Below, piece after piece: positions 1 to 5,026 of a DNA stretch of 5,026 nt. A program made the translations under genes and the position numbers. The stretch is from Deltaproteobacteria bacterium (lineage in GTDB: Bacteria > Desulfobacterota > Desulfomonilia > UBA1062): assembly GCA_023230665.1 (NCBI GenBank), contig JALNWY010000200.1:1-5026 (forward strand), read 5' to 3'. Every line of letters begins with the position of its first letter. The first letter of the stretch is position 1. The notes under the pieces are model-generated. The model was given only the letters and a program-made list of their open reading frames with translations, ran no database searches and was not told the origin of the DNA.

Positions 1-2
1 CT

Positions 3-47
3 TACGATAATGCTCTATATCGCAAGCGTCCTAAAGTCTTCGCCTGA
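3..47 (+). CDS. Possible 3' tail of a gene entering from the left edge (partial)
   Basis: The frame beginning at base 3 reads YDNALYRKRPKVFA and stops at TGA 45-47. That stop falls inside the stem-loop of the terminator at 38-61. A basic C-terminus followed at once by a terminator is what a gene end looks like, but 14 codons are too few to identify a family. The overlapping frame from base 1 is also open, to TAA at 88-90, and ends in SPEGEGFSPIPRRRQ, so the frame choice is not secure. An end of a transposase or TnpB-type gene is possible, but nothing here proves it. Confidence 0.2.
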   Translation, partial: YDNALYRKRPKVFA

Positions 48-61
48 AGGCGAGGGTTTTT
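38..61 (+). terminator. Rho-independent terminator, plus strand
   Basis: CTTCGCC (38-44) pairs with GGCGAGG (49-55) around a TGAA loop, giving seven base pairs with one G-T wobble. A run of five T follows at 57-61. The T-run lies on the plus strand only, so it would end transcription coming from the left edge. A hairpin of this GC-rich kind also occurs at the right ends of IS200/IS605-type elements, so that alternative is not excluded. Confidence 0.55.
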
Positions 62-405
62 CTCCCATTCCCCGAAGGAGACAATAAAAGTGGTTGATCC
101 CACGGAAGCGTGCTTTTGAGTTGTAAGGAGTGGACACACCTGCTTTTTTGAATCTGACAAAAGAAAACAGGACGGGGTTACGGTATGTCCACGGGGATAT
201 TGTATCATGGGTTAGGGATTGTTGGGTACCAGCATGTTCGGACAGAGTTGAGGTGGACCCCATTGTCCAGACAAAAAATCGACCTGATCAAGGATGGTGG
301 TCCTGTAAGCCGGTAGATGATTCACCTCAGGTCAATCCGATCAGTCCCCCTTTCTTGAGCATCCCTTTGTCTGAGGCCTCTTTTAGCGCCATCCCTTCGC
401 CTTTG
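62..405. other. Stretch with no recognisable gene
   Basis: Open frames exist on both strands here (for example a GTG-started plus-strand frame from 130 and a minus-strand frame covering 15-263). Their translations show no family motif and unbalanced composition, and no start has a good Shine-Dalgarno. The plus-strand frame becomes recognisable only after about base 406. I see nothing assignable in this stretch. Confidence 0.5.
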
Positions 406-570
406 GCCATGGTCCCTTATGAGCAGGGCAACTGGATGAGCGTCAGCTCCGGCCTTTATCCCAGTCTGGCACTCAGAGATGACCACACCTTGTGGGCCTG
501 GGGCTGGAGCGACTCCGGCCGGCTCGGTAACGGGCAAGCGGGTTACACAGACTGGTTCCTATACAGATGA
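406..570 (+). pseudogene. Orphan RCC1/BLIP-II-type repeat fragment
   Basis: The frame that opens with GTG at 130 becomes recognisable near its end. Positions 433-552 read W-x-x-V-S-S-G, then SLALRDDHTLWAWGW, then GRLGNG. This is the usual single repeat of the RCC1 (regulator of chromosome condensation 1) beta-propeller family as found in bacterial secreted proteins, where W..VSAG, SLAL..DGTLWAWG and GQLGNG recur about every 50 residues. A functional protein needs around six or seven blades in series. Here only one blade is seen and the frame stops at 568-570. There is no signal peptide and no Shine-Dalgarno upstream. One expected Gly (DDG) is replaced by His (DDH). I read it as a leftover of a larger gene, broken on both sides. 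The repeat type is clear; calling it non-functional is inference. Confidence 0.6.
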
Positions 571-679
571 GTTTCTCGTCCTTTGTCACGATTGATATGA
601 GGGTATACGTGTTTGGTCCTGATCCACTTCTGCAAAAAAGCAGCCAAGGGTCTTCTGATTGATACCGGGCCTTTCGGAT

Positions 680-2044
680 TCATATTCCGGCGCGACCGGA
701 CAAGTTCCGGCCTGACCGGTAAAACATCCTTTTGAACATGCGCGTATGTTTTGATCCATGTCTGGAGATTGTCGGTTTTCCTTGCTGGAAGATGAGGCCT
801 CCTGCCGGCAGGCCGGGTCCGGTCACAGAAACGGATCTCACCCCCCGATTGTAAGCGTAATTATCATCACCATCGACTTCAATGTCGAATCCGGTTGAAA
901 AAGAACTGCTTCCCGCAGCGCTTACGGTAAGAGATGCGCGGGCTTCGACAAAGCAGCCGAGCCATCTGCGGTTGCCTTGCCAGAGCCATTCCGAGCCATT
1001 ATAAACCATATAAAGTTCTTCATAATCCCATTCTCTTTCATCATAGGACAGAACTCTGACCTTGTATCTTTTTGTATAGGGAAGAAAGATCTCATCGATC
1101 TCTACGATAGCGGCTGAGATTTTTATGGGAGTATCTCCCTCTTCCAGATCCTCCAACCACTCGTCGATCACCTGTTCCTTGTTCTGCCCGTCGTCAAGAT
1201 AATCCTCTGCAACGTGCTCCTCGAACCAGTCTATGATTGCCGAAGATGAGGGGGTGGATCTGCACAGGTCTTCCAGAGAGGCCCAGAATGCATTGATTGC
1301 AGAAGCATCGGTGAATACCTGCCGCGTCGTCGCAGTATCCGATTCCGGCAGGCCTGCCCCGTCGTTCACCTTTGTAATGTCGTCGGTATAGCTGGAGCCG
1401 GTATAGTTGTTTCTCACCGTTGCCGTGTTGCCGCTGTAGCTGATGCTGAGGGCATTGAGCACTGCATCCAGGCCTGTACGGTCTGCCTTGAACTCAGATC
1501 CGATCAGGTCGATGCCGGAAGGAACGCCGGCCGCATTCAATAATGGTGCAAGCTGCGCCCGGACATCGGCTTCGGCCTCTTCAATCGCTTCCCTGGTGAT
1601 TGAGTCAGGCCCCCAGTTGGAGTAGGCATCCTCTGCCCGGCCTTTCAGGGCATTCCTTATGATGAAATCCGTTACCGGGGTGATGTTGATATTCCCTTCG
1701 GTAACGCCCGCGGAATACATGCCTATGCTCTTTCCCTTCACGGTTCCCTCTGCACGCAGGATATACGGGGAGGTAAGGTCTTCGACATCGAGGCTGTACG
1801 AGCCATCGATCCCTATTGATGATGAAACGACCGCACCATTGGCGCCCTTTACAAATACAGTCCCGGCAACGGGTGCTCCTGCTGCGGCGACGCCGGAGAT
1901 CAGACGGCTCTCCGGAGTAGGTTCAGGATTGTTGTCACCTGTCGGATCACCCCCGCTGCTGCTTCCCCCGCATCCGGTGAAGAGCGCAATGATGAAAACC
2001 ACGGAAAACCCTTTAATCATGTTCGCCATCTTGGTGAAATACAT
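680..2044 (-). CDS. Lipoprotein with carboxypeptidase-regulatory-like domain, function unknown; altered C-terminus
   Basis: 454 residues. The N-terminus is a lipoprotein signal peptide: basic MYFTKMANMIK, a hydrophobic core, then the lipobox LFTG-C with the lipidated Cys at 25. Gly at +2 and no Asp suggest the outer membrane. A Gly/Ser/Pro/Asp linker covers 26-46. Residues about 48-100 (SGVAAAGAPVAGTVFVKG, then GIDGSYSLDV) resemble a carboxypeptidase-regulatory-like beta-sandwich. Residues about 245-365, from the INAFW stretch to WLWQGNRRW, resemble the NTF2-like domains of similar lipoproteins. A third segment runs from FSTGFDIEVDGDDNY to VTGPGLPAGGL (about 383-417). After that the character changes: residues 418-454 carry many Lys, Arg and His and no Asp or Glu, and the last codons lie in CCGG-rich repeat DNA, which suggests a frameshift or deletion has replaced the true end. 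The start is fixed by AGGAGG five bases upstream. No substrate or partner can be named. Confidence 0.85.
   Translation of the reverse strand: MYFTKMANMIKGFSVVFIIALFTGCGGSSSGGDPTGDNNPEPTPESRLISGVAAAGAPVAGTVFVKGANGAVVSSSIGIDGSYSLDVEDLTSPYILRAEGTVKGKSIGMYSAGVTEGNINITPVTDFIIRNALKGRAEDAYSNWGPDSITREAIEEAEADVRAQLAPLLNAAGVPSGIDLIGSEFKADRTGLDAVLNALSISYSGNTATVRNNYTGSSYTDDITKVNDGAGLPESDTATTRQVFTDASAINAFWASLEDLCRSTPSSSAIIDWFEEHVAEDYLDDGQNKEQVIDEWLEDLEEGDTPIKISAAIVEIDEIFLPYTKRYKVRVLSYDEREWDYEELYMVYNGSEWLWQGNRRWLGCFVEARASLTVSAAGSSSFSTGFDIEVDGDDNYAYNRGVRSVSVTGPGLPAGGLIFQQGKPTISRHGSKHTRMFKRMFYRSGRNLSGRAGI
684..704 (-). repeat. CCGG-rich element, copy 1 (end of lipoprotein gene)
   Basis: Read on the minus strand, this 21-base stretch holds TGTCCGG and CCGGAAT around a CG-rich centre and is itself partly palindromic. 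It agrees at 17 of 21 positions with the plus-strand stretch 2225-2245, so the two copies are inverted and bracket the lipoprotein gene. The last codons of the lipoprotein frame run through it. The low complexity of CCGG-rich DNA means chance similarity is possible. Confidence 0.35.
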
Positions 2045-2049
2045 AGAAA

Positions 2050-2055
2050 CCTCCT
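2050..2055 (-). promoter_or_regulatory. Shine-Dalgarno of the lipoprotein gene
   Basis: On the minus strand AGGAGG, within AGAGGAGG, stands five bases before the ATG at 2042-2044. It decides the start over the in-frame Met codons 6 and 9. Confidence 0.85.
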
Positions 2056-2224
2056 CTGTTTTTCATAACATCCGGATATAAATATCAAGATTCATGCCAG
2101 GGTTTTTGTGGTGTATCCCCTTGGTTGTGGATCTTGCATTCAGCGGGGATAATTGCGCATTTCAAGGCAGAGCCTGAGACATGCCAAGATAGTGGAATGC
2201 ACTGAATTTCCGGCCGCTCCGGAT

Positions 2225-2245
2225 CCTGTCCGGACGGACCGGAAT
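2225..2245 (+). repeat. CCGG-rich element, copy 2 (upstream of lipoprotein gene)
   Basis: Partner of the inverted element at 684-704, with the same TGTCCGG and CCGGAAT halves and 17 of 21 identical positions. It contains its own imperfect palindrome (TCCGG, then ACCGGA). It lies about 180 bases before the lipoprotein start. Confidence 0.35.
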
Positions 2246-2285
2246 GCCGGGATGTGTATGCAAGCTCGAAAAGATCAAACAATCA

Positions 2286-2310
2286 GTCATTCCCGCAAAA
2301 GCGGAAACCC
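2286..2310 (+). repeat. Degenerate copy of the common GTCATTCCCGC intergenic palindrome
   Basis: GTCATTCCCGC is followed by AAAAGCGG and AAACCC. The widespread intergenic repeat reads GTCATTCCCGCGAAAGCGG followed by GAATCC. The core hairpin CCGC/GCGG with an AAAA loop survives, but the right arm has lost the G that extends it. Several bases differ from the consensus, so this is an old copy. Such repeats typically lie between genes in large proteobacterial genomes. Confidence 0.6.
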
Positions 2311-2329
2311 GGTGGATCTCGAGCTTCCT

Positions 2330-2357
2330 GCAGGGGCCGGTAAACACTGTCCCCTGC
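2330..2357. other. Stem-loop in intergenic DNA
   Basis: GCAGGGG (2330-2336) pairs perfectly with CCCCTGC (2351-2357) across a 14-base loop. No T-run follows on either strand, so it is not an ordinary intrinsic terminator. Its role is unknown. Confidence 0.3.
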
Positions 2358-2665
2358 GCTGCACCGTGTACCTCCTTCATCGGGTTACGAGCCTGCGCAT
2401 CGGACCATGTGCCGCCCCGGGGAAACTGGACCGAGTCCAGAAGAACGAACACATCAGACGTGCATGGGTTTGGAAAAGAACCCCGGATAGGGGCAGAAAT
2501 AGGGCTGATGGGCACTGACGATCATATGGCCGGAATAATAGGCCCGAAAGGGGAAAAAGGCAACCTGCCCCCGTGAAGGACCCTGCCCGCGGACAGGGAA
2601 CCGACACATGGCTCGGCTTAAAAAAAGCCTTGAGAAACGGGAAGGGAGCGATGCCTGTACAGAAT

Positions 2666-2679
2666 CCGGAAAACTCCGG
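2666..2679 (-). other. Short hairpin after the FmdB-family gene
   Basis: CCGGA (2666-2670) and TCCGG (2675-2679) form a perfect five-pair stem with a four-base loop, seven bases past the end of the zinc ribbon gene. There is no T-run beyond it on the minus strand, so it could be an RNA 3' end stabiliser or a weak pause site, not a standard terminator. A second, bulged hairpin with a T-rich loop lies further on at about 2612-2634. Confidence 0.3.
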
Positions 2680-2686
2680 CCCGCCA

Positions 2687-3181
2687 TCAGAGATCGTAGA
2701 GGGTCTCGTCCACCAGGGGCCTTGGTTTTCTGCCGGCTGCGCGGGATTTCTGCTCGAACACGAAGGGGTCTTCTCCCTCCAGCAGATCTCCCATCTCCTG
2801 CTCGATGGCGTCCGGGTCTTCCCCGCGCTCCATCCGGCTCAAAGCCTCTTCCATCCCCGGCCCCATCCTGAGGCCTGTCGCATCAGAGAGCTTGCGCATG
2901 AGCCGGGCCGCCTGCCGCGGGTCATCCTCGTTGATCTTGTCCGCCTCGTTCGCCAGCATGGCCATGGCCTTTTCCATCCTCGACTCGTCGATGGGCGGCA
3001 TGCCGTCGTCGGCATCGCCGTCGTCCCTGCGGCCGGTAATGGCGGCAAACAGGGAAACCCGGCGCTTCAGGGGACCTGAATCGCACTTGGGGCAGTTGGG
3101 AACCTTCTCGGTATTGACCGTCTTTGAGAAAAAATTGTAAATGGTGTTGCACTGCTGACAATAAAATTCATAAATCGGCAT
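2687..3181 (-). CDS. FmdB-family zinc ribbon protein
   Basis: 164 residues. The N-terminus MPIYEFYCQQC with a second knuckle NCPKC gives two CxxC pairs (Cys 8/11 and 30/33), the four ligands of a zinc ribbon. MPxYEYxCxxC is the signature start of the FmdB family, named after a putative regulator near formylmethanofuran dehydrogenase or formamidase/acetamidase genes. The biochemical role of the family is poorly established. Residues about 50-60 are Asp-rich (DDGDADDG). From about 64 onward the chain looks helical and charged (MEKAMAMLANEADKI, RQAARLMRKLSD, GMEEALSRMERGEDP) and ends in VDETLYDL. Many family members are only about 70-110 residues, so this tail is long. It is probably cytoplasmic, with no signal or membrane segment. 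GAGGG seven bases before the ATG at 3179-3181 supports the start. It stands alone, with no co-directional gene close by. Confidence 0.85.
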   Translation of the reverse strand: MPIYEFYCQQCNTIYNFFSKTVNTEKVPNCPKCDSGPLKRRVSLFAAITGRRDDGDADDGMPPIDESRMEKAMAMLANEADKINEDDPRQAARLMRKLSDATGLRMGPGMEEALSRMERGEDPDAIEQEMGDLLEGEDPFVFEQKSRAAGRKPRPLVDETLYDL

Positions 3182-3217
3182 GGATAACCCTCTCGTTTCG
3201 GTTCGTTTTCATCTCCT

Positions 3218-3245
3218 ATAATGACAAAATCTGCATCAAGATCAA
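3218..3245 (-). promoter_or_regulatory. Possible sigma-70 promoter of the FmdB-family gene
   Basis: On the minus strand TTGATC (3240-3245) and CATTAT (3218-3223) are separated by 16 bases. Each matches four of six consensus positions. Transcription would begin around 3210, leaving a leader of about 30 bases. The region is AT-richer than its surroundings, which fits, but the match is weak. Confidence 0.3.
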
Positions 3246-3348
3246 GAGCCTTTCAACCCCTTTTGCAGAAAAAAGGTGCGCACGGTCCGCAGGATCTCTC
3301 CGGGCCGGGATTCGCCCCTGGTGAGCGGCCGGCCGTGCGGCTGCACCC

Positions 3349-3717
3349 TCACTGCTCCAGCACGTCCTCTCCAGGTGCGGGCTTTGCCCGGGTTGTGTTC
3401 TCCGGACAGCCTTCTATACATACATTACTCTGGATCAGAGGATCGACGACCGGGACAACGAGCTGGAGATACTCCTGGGAGACACCCGGCCCTGTGTGCG
3501 TTTTTGTGATCTCTACGACACCGAGCTCACGTCGAGACCCTGGAGCGCCAGTCTGTTCCTGAGTGCGGCCCACAAGATCCTCACCGACCACGGGGGCAAT
3601 CTCCTTCTCGATCCCCAGGCCCATGCTGCGTTTCCCGTGATCATGAGGATCCCGCGGTCCCTCAAACCCGAAGGCCCCTCATCTCGACCAGGCGAGCATA
3701 GCCTCATGCACAGCTGA
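3349..3717 (+). pseudogene. Remnant of a histidine-kinase ATPase domain
   Basis: The plus-strand frame that is open from 3325 carries the tail of a GHKL/HATPase_c domain. ITLDQRIDDRDNELEILLGDT (3424-3486) fits the strand that runs into the G1 box. The next residues DTRPCV (3481-3498) sit where DTGPGI is expected. RFCDLYDTE corresponds to the F box (FxPFYTT). SLFLSAAHKILTDHGG (3556-3603) corresponds to the GLGL helix and the strongly conserved HGG. FPVIMRIPRS matches the final strand (FTVRLPR). Both ATP-binding glycine motifs are damaged: DxGxG has become DTRPC, and GTGLGL has become RPWSAS. No start codon with a Shine-Dalgarno and no dimerisation domain precede it. A vague N-box-like LLQHVL lies at 3352-3369. 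I infer a decayed kinase with only the C-terminal ~100 codons left. The alternative is a chance frame, which the HKILTDHGG run argues against. Confidence 0.5.
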
Positions 3718-3876
3718 TCAGGACCTTGTTCCGAAACAGCCAACCTGCCGGCGGATCGGCCCGGCCCGGATACGCGGCCCGCCGGGCGCGCGCACCCTTG
3801 GGCCCCCCGCCTAACCGGTACAGTTCCGGCGGACAGCGTAAGGACGGCAGAATGTGCGGATCCTTTGCCAGGGCCC

Positions 3877-4299
3877 TCACATCACCGACATGATCTTGGT
3901 GAGCTTCGTGAGGATGACGGGGTGTGCGAACATGCCCTGCACCTTGATCTCTCCGGAGAGGATCTGCCTGAGCACGGTCATGCCCGCCTCGTCGAAGTAA
4001 TAGGGCAGGCCGAACTTGATGCTGATGGAGTTGAGCCCGATGACCTTGTCGGAATCCGTCTTGATGATGATGTCGGGCCTGCCGACAATGCCCTGTTCTA
4101 TCCTGGCCTTTCCGCCCGAGAAGACAAGCGTGACGGCTGCCTCGATGTCTTTCAGGTCAATGCCCACAACGCCGTACAGGCCCTGGAAGGTCTTGAGCTT
4201 GTGGGGGTTCTGCTTCACGTTCGTCTCCAGCAGCTCGCTTAAGACATAGGAAAAGGGGACCTCTTCCGCCCGGTTTTCAATAATCGCATTGTCTGTCAT
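3877..4299 (-). CDS. SCP2-like (sterol carrier protein 2 fold) protein
   Basis: 140 residues from the ATG at 4297-4299. The order of elements fits a single SCP2 sterol-transfer-like domain: a helical start (FSYVLSELLETNVKQN), a strand (GVVGIDLKD), AAVTLVFSGGKARIEQG, then PDIIIKTDSDKVIGL, and a C-terminal segment ending LSGEIKVQGMFAHPVILTKL, which matches the family pattern in which a short GKIKVQG-type strand precedes the last helix. Proteins of this fold bind lipids or acyl chains in a hydrophobic pocket. The ligand cannot be read from sequence. It is probably cytoplasmic, as no signal peptide is present. An upstream in-frame ATG at 4345-4347 would add 16 residues but would place the terminator stem inside the coding region; AGGAGA seven bases before the chosen ATG settles the start. 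It lies 70 bases downstream of the alcohol dehydrogenase gene, in the same direction. Confidence 0.75.
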   Translation of the reverse strand: MTDNAIIENRAEEVPFSYVLSELLETNVKQNPHKLKTFQGLYGVVGIDLKDIEAAVTLVFSGGKARIEQGIVGRPDIIIKTDSDKVIGLNSISIKFGLPYYFDEAGMTVLRQILSGEIKVQGMFAHPVILTKLTKIMSVM

Positions 4300-4306
4300 G
4301 CACAGA

Positions 4307-4312
4307 TCTCCT
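4307..4312 (-). promoter_or_regulatory. Shine-Dalgarno of the SCP2-like gene
   Basis: AGGAGA on the minus strand, seven bases before the ATG at 4297-4299. It selects this start over the longer frame beginning at 4347. Confidence 0.75.
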
Positions 4313-4318
4313 GTCTTG

Positions 4319-4359
4319 AAAAATAAAAGCAGGGGCCGGGGTGTCATTGCAGCCCCTGC
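4319..4359 (-). terminator. Rho-independent terminator after the alcohol dehydrogenase gene
   Basis: On the minus strand GCAGGGGC (from 4352-4359) pairs perfectly with GCCCCTGC (from 4329-4336), eight pairs and mostly G-C, across a 15-base loop. TTTTATTTTT follows directly (4328 down to 4319). It begins ten bases beyond the dehydrogenase stop codon and ends only seven bases before the Shine-Dalgarno of the SCP2-like gene, so it separates the two genes or works as a partial terminator between them. Confidence 0.8.
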
Positions 4360-4369
4360 CGGATGCCTT

Positions 4370-5026
4370 CTACATATTTTTCTGGAAGATCTCCAGAACC
4401 TCTGCCGGGTCCATCACGACCCTCGGGTTGTTGACAATGGAGCCGTCCGAGAGGCTCAAGTCGGCCGCTCTTTCGATATCCTTCAAGCCCGCCCCCATCT
4501 CGGAGAGCTTCTGCGGATGGCCGATCTTCCGGGTGAATTCCCTCATGGCCCGGATCGCCGCCTGGGCCGCTTCTGAATCATCCATGCCCTTTTCCCGGAC
4601 CCCCATGGCCTCGGCCACCATGGCATAGCCGTCCACGGCTTCTTCCAGATTGAACTCCATACAGTCGGGCAGCAGGATGCCGTTGGCGATGCCGTGGGGC
4701 ACATGGGCCACCGCGCCGATGGAGTGGGCCATGGCGTGCACGATGCTCACCATGGCATTGCCGAACGCCCAGCCCGCCATGGTGGCTGCGATCTGCACCT
4801 GGCCCCGGGCATGGAGGTCGGATCCGTTCTCCACACAGACGGGCAGGTGCTTGTACAGAAGCCGGATTGCGTGCAGGGCCAGCCCGTCGGTGAGCGGCTG
4901 GTGAGGGATGCTGTGGACAGCCTCCACCGCATGGGTCATGGCGTCCATGCCCGTGCTCATGGTCAGAAGGGGGGGAAGCTTCTCTGTCATCTTCGGGTCC
5001 AGGATCGCCATGACCGGAACATTGAA
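4370..5026 (-). CDS. Iron-containing alcohol dehydrogenase, C-terminal part (runs off the right edge)
   Basis: The minus-strand frame enters at the window edge (FNVPV precedes the first Met codon at 5009-5011) and gives 218 residues. Full-length members have about 380-400, so the N-terminal NAD(P)-binding part lies outside. Counting from that Met, GMDAMTHAVEA supplies two metal ligands (Asp 23, His 27), and VHAMAHSIGA with VPHGIANGILLP supplies the other two (His 92, His 106). The spacings of 4 and 14 match the family. His 96 is the further conserved His of the AHSIG motif. The end (SDGSIVNNPRVVMDPAEVLEIFQKNM) is the usual C-terminus with the NPR motif. The family interconverts alcohols and aldehydes or ketones with NAD(P)H in the cytoplasm. 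The substrate cannot be set from this part. All visible catalytic residues are intact, so the enzyme looks functional. A terminator follows the stop by ten bases. Confidence 0.95.
   Translation of the reverse strand, partial: FNVPVMAILDPKMTEKLPPLLTMSTGMDAMTHAVEAVHSIPHQPLTDGLALHAIRLLYKHLPVCVENGSDLHARGQVQIAATMAGWAFGNAMVSIVHAMAHSIGAVAHVPHGIANGILLPDCMEFNLEEAVDGYAMVAEAMGVREKGMDDSEAAQAAIRAMREFTRKIGHPQKLSEMGAGLKDIERAADLSLSDGSIVNNPRVVMDPAEVLEIFQKNM

Larger units (their letters stand above)
2045..2686. other. 640-base intergenic stretch, repeats but no gene
   Basis: Several overlapping open frames occur on both strands, but none has a Shine-Dalgarno, domain or protein-like composition. Their peptides (VIPAKAE, SHSRKSGNP) are the familiar false translations of an intergenic palindrome. 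Recognisable contents are the CCGG-rich element at 2225-2245, the palindrome relic at 2286-2310, a stem-loop at 2330-2357 and a hairpin at 2666-2679 after the FmdB stop. The lipoprotein promoter should lie in the left part, but I could not pick out convincing -35 and -10 boxes. Confidence 0.6.

Noticed and set aside
1443..2081. Plus-strand frames opposite the lipoprotein gene, one of 140 codons
   Set aside because: Antisense to a signal-peptide-bearing gene with AGGAGG; low-complexity Pro/Leu runs mirror its Gly/Ser linker.
2153..2607. Overlapping open frames of 76-121 codons on both strands in the 2045-2686 gap
   Set aside because: No Shine-Dalgarno, no domain, and the peptides are translations of a known intergenic palindrome and GC-rich DNA.
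2573..3140. Plus-strand frames of 87-168 codons over the zinc ribbon gene
   Set aside because: They are antisense to a gene with clear CxxC motifs and have Arg/Pro/His-rich shadow composition.
3349..3624. Minus-strand 91-codon frame opposite the kinase remnant
   Set aside because: No ribosome site or motif, whereas the plus strand carries the HKILTDHGG signature.
3770..3830. Very GC-rich stretch with possible hairpins after the SCP2-like gene
   Set aside because: No T-run on the minus strand and no well-matched long stem, so I could not call a terminator.
3865..4249. Plus-strand frames opposite the SCP2-like gene
   Set aside because: Antisense shadows of a gene with a good ribosome site and a recognisable fold.
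1..5026. CRISPR array, tRNA or rRNA gene, riboswitch
   Set aside because: No regularly spaced direct repeats, no cloverleaf with a recognisable T-loop, and no known aptamer core seen on either strand by reading.

Overview
The window looks like chromosomal DNA from an anaerobic Deltaproteobacterium (Desulfobacterota in the broad sense). That placement rests on the style of the genes: a Gly/Ser-rich lipoprotein with a carboxypeptidase-regulatory-like domain, an FmdB-type zinc ribbon protein with a long helical tail, a small SCP2-like protein next to an iron-containing alcohol dehydrogenase, and a decayed copy of the common GTCATTCCCGC palindrome. No marker gene fixes the taxon, so this is inference.

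Layout: every convincing gene is on the minus strand. Reading leftward from the right edge: the C-terminal part of an iron-containing alcohol dehydrogenase (4370-5026, entering from outside the window), an intrinsic terminator (4319-4359), an SCP2-like gene with its own strong Shine-Dalgarno (3877-4299), debris with a probable histidine-kinase ATPase remnant on the plus strand (about 3349-3717), the FmdB-family zinc ribbon gene (2687-3181), a 640-base non-coding stretch with palindromic repeats (2045-2686), and a lipoprotein gene (680-2044) whose last 35 or so codons look non-native. The first 680 bases hold an intrinsic terminator close to the left edge and an orphan RCC1-type repeat, and no intact gene.

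The alcohol dehydrogenase and the SCP2-like gene are close (70 bases) and co-directional, which would suit a lipid or alcohol/aldehyde metabolic unit, but a good terminator lies between them. The FmdB and lipoprotein genes look like independent single genes. About a third of the window is gene debris and repeats. I did not find a convincing undescribed system. The best items to follow up are the altered 3' end of the lipoprotein gene, the degenerate kinase domain, and the terminator placed within an apparent operon.
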